The position numbers and the translations under genes were made by a program. Of a DNA stretch of 64,000 nt, positions 59,689-64,000 are shown piece by piece. Every line of letters starts with the position of its first letter. Position 1 is the stretch's first letter. The notes beneath the pieces were generated by a model that ran no database searches, was not told where the DNA came from, and saw only the letters and a list, made by a program, of their open reading frames with translations. The stretch is from Hypholoma sublateritium FD-334 SS-4 (lineage: Eukaryota; Basidiomycota; Agaricomycetes; Agaricales; Strophariaceae), in assembly GCA_000827495.1 (NCBI GenBank), contig KN817581.1, forward strand, positions 163,148 through 227,147. The letters are read 5' to 3'.

Positions 59689-61631
59689 TCAGCTGCTGGT
59701 GCACGAATCAGAGACAAAGGTGTACCTATATGGACTCGGACCAACTGCTGCACACGAAAAGCAGATCAGAACCGCCCCGCGTGCCCATCCGGGAAATTGT
59801 CTCGCGCTCACCTAGCATCCCGCGCTGCACGTTGTGGTTACTGCCGATTCCACTGACGCGCACGCGCGTCTTCCGCGCGTCGTCGGCTCCACGCAGGTTG
59901 AGGATCAGGCGCGAGACCATGAGTGGGCCGATACTATACGGGACAAGGGAAGAAGAAAAAGTAGGTATCGCGTGAGCGGCGCGCCGTTGAATGGGTAGAT
60001 TACGTACGCTATGGTGAGGCTCGCGTTGACGGCCTGCAGATCGGGCTGCGCATGGGCGAGCATATTAGCATGCGGGACATGGACTCGAAGACGGTATAAG
60101 CCTACCGGCGCAAGCTACGCGGGCGCGTTGATAACGGTTAGGGTCAGCACGCTTGTTGCGAGGGAGGAGGAGTGTGGACGGCGCACCAGGAAGGTGAGCA
60201 CGTTCACGAGGTCCGCGACGAAGATCACGGCAAAGTAAATCACACCTATTCACGCCCAACGCCGGACGCACCGGTGAGAAATGGGTCACTACGCACGCCC
60301 TCCCCGAGGCGGGCTGATCAGGAGAGACGCACCGTCGCGCAAAATCAGATCGATCAGAGACCGCACTCCGCCGCGCGACTCGCGGCTCATCTTGAGCGCG
60401 CGGTACACCGTCAGAACGAACACGGTAGAATCTGCGAGCAAGTGCGTCGTGAGCGCAGAACTCGATAACCTGCGTTTATCCAGGTACACGTACCGAAAGC
60501 CAGCTGCGCGATCCACCAGCTCGTGAAGCGTCTGTCACAAGTGATATTTAGAACAAAAAAATCGAAGCAACGTGGCGCACAGCAGGATAAATAGCACGCC
60601 ACTTACAAACTACCAGTGTCGGAACCAGCGACGAGGACGCACCCAACGAGCCCAGCGGGAAGGCGCTGGCGCTGCCCGCTGCTGACAGCCCACTGCAAAG
60701 AAACGACGTCAACTTCCAGCCGGACGGATTCACCACTCAGAAGGCGGCGCGGAAGAGGCAAGAATGGAGGAACGCACAATCACGATGTTCTCCTTCCTGC
60801 CGAGGAGGGAGATCATAGAGTACAAGACGAAGGAGGGACAAGAGGACAAGAGAGGAACGTACAATTACAACCGCCTCCTTCGCTCCGAGGAAGGGTACCA
60901 TAAAGTACAAGACGGCCTTGTTCGCGGAAAAGGTCGCGTACAGACGCAAGACGAAGATTACTGGTATTTTGTTTGGACTTTCAGAAATGAAGGTGAAGGT
61001 ATGTTATGCAGCGACACGCACTGTCGATGACGGTCGACGTTATAGCTCCCAAGATTCCCGGGAAAAACGCGATCGCGTCGCAGAACTTCTCGTTACTGGT
61101 CCATGCGGGATCGTGGAAGGCTGCGTGCGTACGTGCGTGCGCCCTAATCAGCCATGGCAAATAATATAAAGGATTGGTTGCTAACCGAGGGTAATGATGG
61201 CGAAGCCGGCCGGCGGCACGTAACGGTTCTAAAGGTGGTCAATGACTATACTAGCCAGCTCGCGCGGCGAATATAACTGAAATCATCACACACCAAGAAC
61301 CAAAGCAAGGTGAACCACGTAAACTTCCTCTTCCATATCCTCTCCACCTCGTCACCGAAGGTGATTATAATATCATAATAAACCATGACTAGCTCGCCCG
61401 AGCGAGATCATAATAAGCGTCAGCGTCGGAGATCGCTTTTTGACATTGAAGGCAGCCCCAAGGGGCGAGGCGCACCGAACGTCGCCAGCGAGTACATCTT
61501 AAAAGCCACCCTATGTAAGTAGATATACAATTCGATGAGCATCATGCGGGAAGATCTGTTGTGCAGACGGGTACTTACAAGTCGTGCGCAATGTGCACTA
61601 CCAGCGGCTCACTGAGCGGCGGGGCGGACAT
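59689..61631 (-). CDS. DUF6533-like membrane protein E (tandem paralogue of D)
   Basis: ATG 61629-61631 (MSAPPLSEPLVVHIAHD) to TGA at 59689-59691, exon by exon like D. Segments: FKMYSLATF, YDIIITFGDEVERIWKRKFT, NRYVPPAGFAIITL, AFHDPAWTSNEKFCDAIAF, IFVLRLYATFSANKAVL, WAVSSGQRQRLPAG, RFTSWWIAQLAF, STVFVLTVYRALKMSRE, GVIYFAVIFVADLVNVL and VSRLILNLRGADDARKTR. The intron after EAVVI is longer than in D (about 165 nt) because it holds an extra decayed repeat of the exon end (GAAGGAGG...). Frames are intact. The last exon (VGPSPYRYTFVSDS) also matches D. Confidence 0.83.
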
Positions 61632-62789
61632 GGCGTAGGAGAGATGAGTCGTACCGTATCAACCGCGCTGGAAGCGCGGGCGGGCCACCCTTATATGTGT
61701 TGCTCCTCGGGGCCAGCGGCGATGCGCTATAAGTGTCCGTGCGTCCATGCCACTGCGCTCTCTGGGGCCTGGGCACCATCAGCTTCTATTAGTGGATCGA
61801 AGTGTCGCGGTTAGGCTGCACCCGCTGCGCTCCCGAGCGCGGGCTTTGCAGTGCAGGGTGCGCAATTGGGCAGTGAGCGGGAGATGGTGTACAAAAGCGC
61901 TTGGTAGCACCAGTTGGTGGTTTGTACGATAGCGCGAGGGCCAGCCACAGAATGGCGAAGGGGAGGTGGCAGTGCCAGACCAGGCAGGGTGGTGACTCGG
62001 AGCCAGATGATCCCATGGTGCCCATCTATCAGCGATGTATCATTATGTACCCAACCTATCCGAAGAGGGCACAGCTGGATACCGTCCAGTAGAAGCAGAG
62101 AAGATGCAAGCAGGTAACTTAGCATTCGTCCTTGATTCGTCCAGATCATCGGCAGATGTCGATGAAGACCTGAGCGAACTTGAGTGGCGCCCAGATAGAA
62201 ATTTAAGCTCAGACAGGGCCTGAACACATATCGACCAACAGGGCGCAGCCGACATAAGTTTCGAGCAGGCTGCTGGCTGGGGTGGTGGTTCGGTCTAGAT
62301 GACGCTAAGCGACACGTCGGAGTTGCACGATCCCGTCCACGACGGTCATGTGATGGCGACGCACTCGCACGCGCGACGCGACGCGTTCGTCGCGCGTGAT
62401 GGTGCTCGGGCGCGGGGGCGCCTATCGCGCTGGCGGGAGTACGCCGCGACGCCTCACGGAGAAGGCGCAGTGGGAACGGATCATTGTCGAAGCGCTTGCG
62501 GCGGAGCGGTAGAGCTGGCACATATCGAAGTCGGCTTGTTCCCTAACACGCACGACTGGAGGCGCGGGCGCCTGTGAAGGCAGCAGACATACCTGCCAAT
62601 TCCAGATAAGCACCTCAATTCGCCGTCGATGCCACTTCGACACCACTGCATCTATCTTGACGAATAAATTAGCATTAGCCTCGAATTACACTAGCCATAT
62701 CGCATCCCGAACGATGACCAAACCAAAAAAACAGTACACATCCACCTCTCGACATACTCACGCGCGAAGTCTACACAGTAACCTGCGTT
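61632..62789. other. Duplicated 5' flank of DUF6533 E
   Basis: Aligns with the flank of D; carries the TATA-like ATATAAGGGTG on the minus strand near 61694. A 236-codon minus frame here is Arg/Pro-rich and not conserved in unit 1, so it is not called. Confidence 0.5.
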
Positions 62790-62930
62790 TGCGCGCTAAA
62801 AGAAATATAAATGAGAGCGGTAAGCCGCAGACGCACAAACCGCAGACCAGAGCATACCTATAATGCCGGTTCGGACCTACCACCACACGCGAGCGGCTCG
62901 TCAGAACCAGGCCATGTTGTCCACCCCATG
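62790..62930 (-). pseudogene. Truncated third copy of the DUF6533 3' end
   Basis: GCGCTAAAAGAAATATAAAT, then CGCACAAACCGCAGACCAGA, and CATACCTATAATGCCGGTTCGGACC align with the 3' ends of gene E (59668-59790) and gene D (56638-56760). The match stops after about 140 bp, so only the last exon and 3' flank remain. Confidence 0.72.
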
Positions 62931-63004
62931 GATGAAGCCCCAGAAACAAGCGCAAATGCCCGATGGAAGAGCCACGGTAGCAAGCGCAGCGTCCGTGATT
63001 ACAT

Positions 63005-63405
63005 GGTGCCGTGCGCTTCCTTGCGGCTATTCCATCGCTAGCATGCCTCATCAAATTATTTCCCACCATTAACTATGTATGCCCTGCTGCCCTCGTAGTC
63101 TTTCCATGGAGCCGTGTGCTTCCATAAAGCCCATTCCAACGTTAGTGCGCCCCATCAAAATTTGTGGCTACCACCGTTTGTCCATGCTGCTGTGCGCTTC
63201 CATCGAGCCCATTCCAATGTTAGCGCGCCCCATCAAATATTATGGCTACCGCCGCTCGTCCATGCAACCGTGCGCTTCCATCGGGCCACTTCCAATGGTC
63301 GCGCGCCCCATCAAAATTTACATATACCACNGCTCATTCATGCAANCGTGCGATTCCATCGAGGTCCTGCCAGTGTTAGCGCGCGTATACCAATAGTACT
63401 TAATG
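63005..63405. repeat. 78-bp minisatellite, about four to five units
   Basis: Units begin with GTGCGCTTCCAT at about 63008 (decayed), 63115, 63191, 63269 and 63347 and share CATTCCAA-GTTAG-GCGCCCCATCAAA and a following GGCTACC-CCG-TGTCCATGC. Period is 76-78 bp; 78 is a multiple of three, so a plus-strand frame stays open and encodes a 26-residue repeat, which I consider accidental. Ns at 63331 and 63346 mark uncertain bases. Confidence 0.8.
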
Positions 63406-64000
63406 CTAGCGTGCGTCAGTGAGTACAAAATGCAGCCTCATAAAATCAGTAGCGTCCCCCAAATAATATACAGCACACCTTCTTGAAACATGTGTTCGTC
63501 AGTGAATTCGGNGGCCGAGCCATTCGCCGTGATCTTGACAAGCTGGCGGTTTAAGCGCTCAGAATACTCAACACTGATTGCANGAGGGCCCAATTTTCTG
63601 AGGTTTCTGCCTCTTCTTGGGGACAGTTGTCTCCATTTTTTGAATGTTTAGATACATAGGAAGTAAGAAAAGGCAATGTCTTGCAAAGAAACTGAACATT
63701 TGACATTTAATTTGCATTTTTCTGTTTTTTGAGCCGTCATTTATTGATCTCAACCTTTTTTCTGGAAAATGTGCGCTAGTTAACTACTATATAGAAACAG
63801 ATGAGAAGTATTATAATGTACTTCTCATCGTAATGTTTGCTTTCAGCGTGGCTAGCTGCCAGTATGTCTTCATCGGTGAGGTAAATCTGTTTGCAACCCA
63901 TGGAATTCAGCACCAAGGACATTACAAACTGTCTTTGAGATGGCGTTGTCTGATGACTCGTCTCACTTTTATTAAATTGCCTATAGATTCATTCTGCAAG
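63406..64000. other. Window end, no supported gene
   Basis: AT-rich, with undetermined bases at 63512 and 63583. Nothing recognisable; consistent with a scaffold end or subtelomere-like region. Confidence 0.45.

Larger units (their letters stand above)
56625..62640. repeat. Segmental tandem duplication, two ~3-kb units
   Basis: Unit 1 (about 56625-59310) and unit 2 (about 59650-62640) align along their whole length: the same 3' flank (GTTTGGGCGCTACAAG at the left ends), the same DUF6533 gene, the same 5' flank with GGGGCCAGCGGCGATG near 58598 and 61709, and the same far-upstream block around GAGTGGCGC-CAGATAGAAAT near 59045 and 62183. Divergence is highest in introns and in the upstream flank. 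Confidence 0.85.

Noticed and set aside
61811..62521. 236-codon minus-strand open frame in the flank of DUF6533 E
   Set aside because: Not conserved in the aligned unit 1 flank, and Arg/Pro/Ser-rich; treated as non-coding.
63079..63396. Plus-strand frame encoding 26-residue repeats
   Set aside because: Explained by a minisatellite whose 78-bp period is a multiple of three; contains Ns, no start context.
63005..63405. Regular repeat array resembling a CRISPR
   Set aside because: Repeats are contiguous with no unique spacers and the genome is eukaryotic.

Overview
The window reads as nuclear DNA of a filamentous basidiomycete, most likely an Agaricomycete. Genes are broken by many short introns (about 46-100 nt, GTRNGT donors, CTRAY-like branch points, YAG acceptors), genes lie close together on both strands, and several families are ones I know mainly from Agaricomycetes (DUF6533 membrane proteins, DUF6593 proteins, F-box/LRR proteins, MLKL-like helical domains joined to TKL kinases). 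No operons, transposase genes, rRNA or tRNA genes, or CRISPR arrays were seen. Ns and a minisatellite near the right edge suggest the end of an assembled scaffold. All calls come from reading the sequence by eye; names are by family recognition, and no search was run.

Left part (1-24.6 kb): the 5' part of the mitochondrial RNA helicase SUV3 (minus, cut by the window edge); a decayed F-box copy beside an intact F-box/LRR gene; a two-TM protein of unknown role; a 9-exon gene for a 961-residue protein with an MLKL-like helical N-terminus, a TKL-type kinase and a beta-propeller-like C-terminus; a 19-exon MFS transporter; a Rap1-like telomere protein with Myb and probable RCT domains; a DUF6533 membrane protein; the nucleotide-excision-repair protein RAD7; and a small acidic secreted protein divergent from RAD7.

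Middle part (24.8-43.2 kb): two head-to-head DUF6593 genes; three paralogues of an unnamed protein family (26996-28211, 32209-33267, 42244-43210); a single-pass membrane protein; a secreted GMC oxidoreductase; a membrane-anchored GNAT acetyltransferase; and a second DUF6533 gene of a distinct subfamily.

Right part (44-64 kb): translation factor eIF2A; an unknown lysine-rich-tailed protein next to its own pseudogene; DUF6533 gene C; an NTF2/SnoaL-like protein; a C2-domain protein; then a GC-rich segmental tandem duplication of about 3 kb units, each holding one DUF6533 gene with open frames, followed by a truncated third copy that runs into a 78-bp minisatellite.

Two themes stand out. First, housekeeping genes (SUV3, RAP1, RAD7, eIF2A) alternate with lineage-type families that show birth and decay by local duplication. 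Second, the MLKL-like/kinase/propeller protein has the domain order expected of a cell-death effector and is the best candidate here for an undescribed system.
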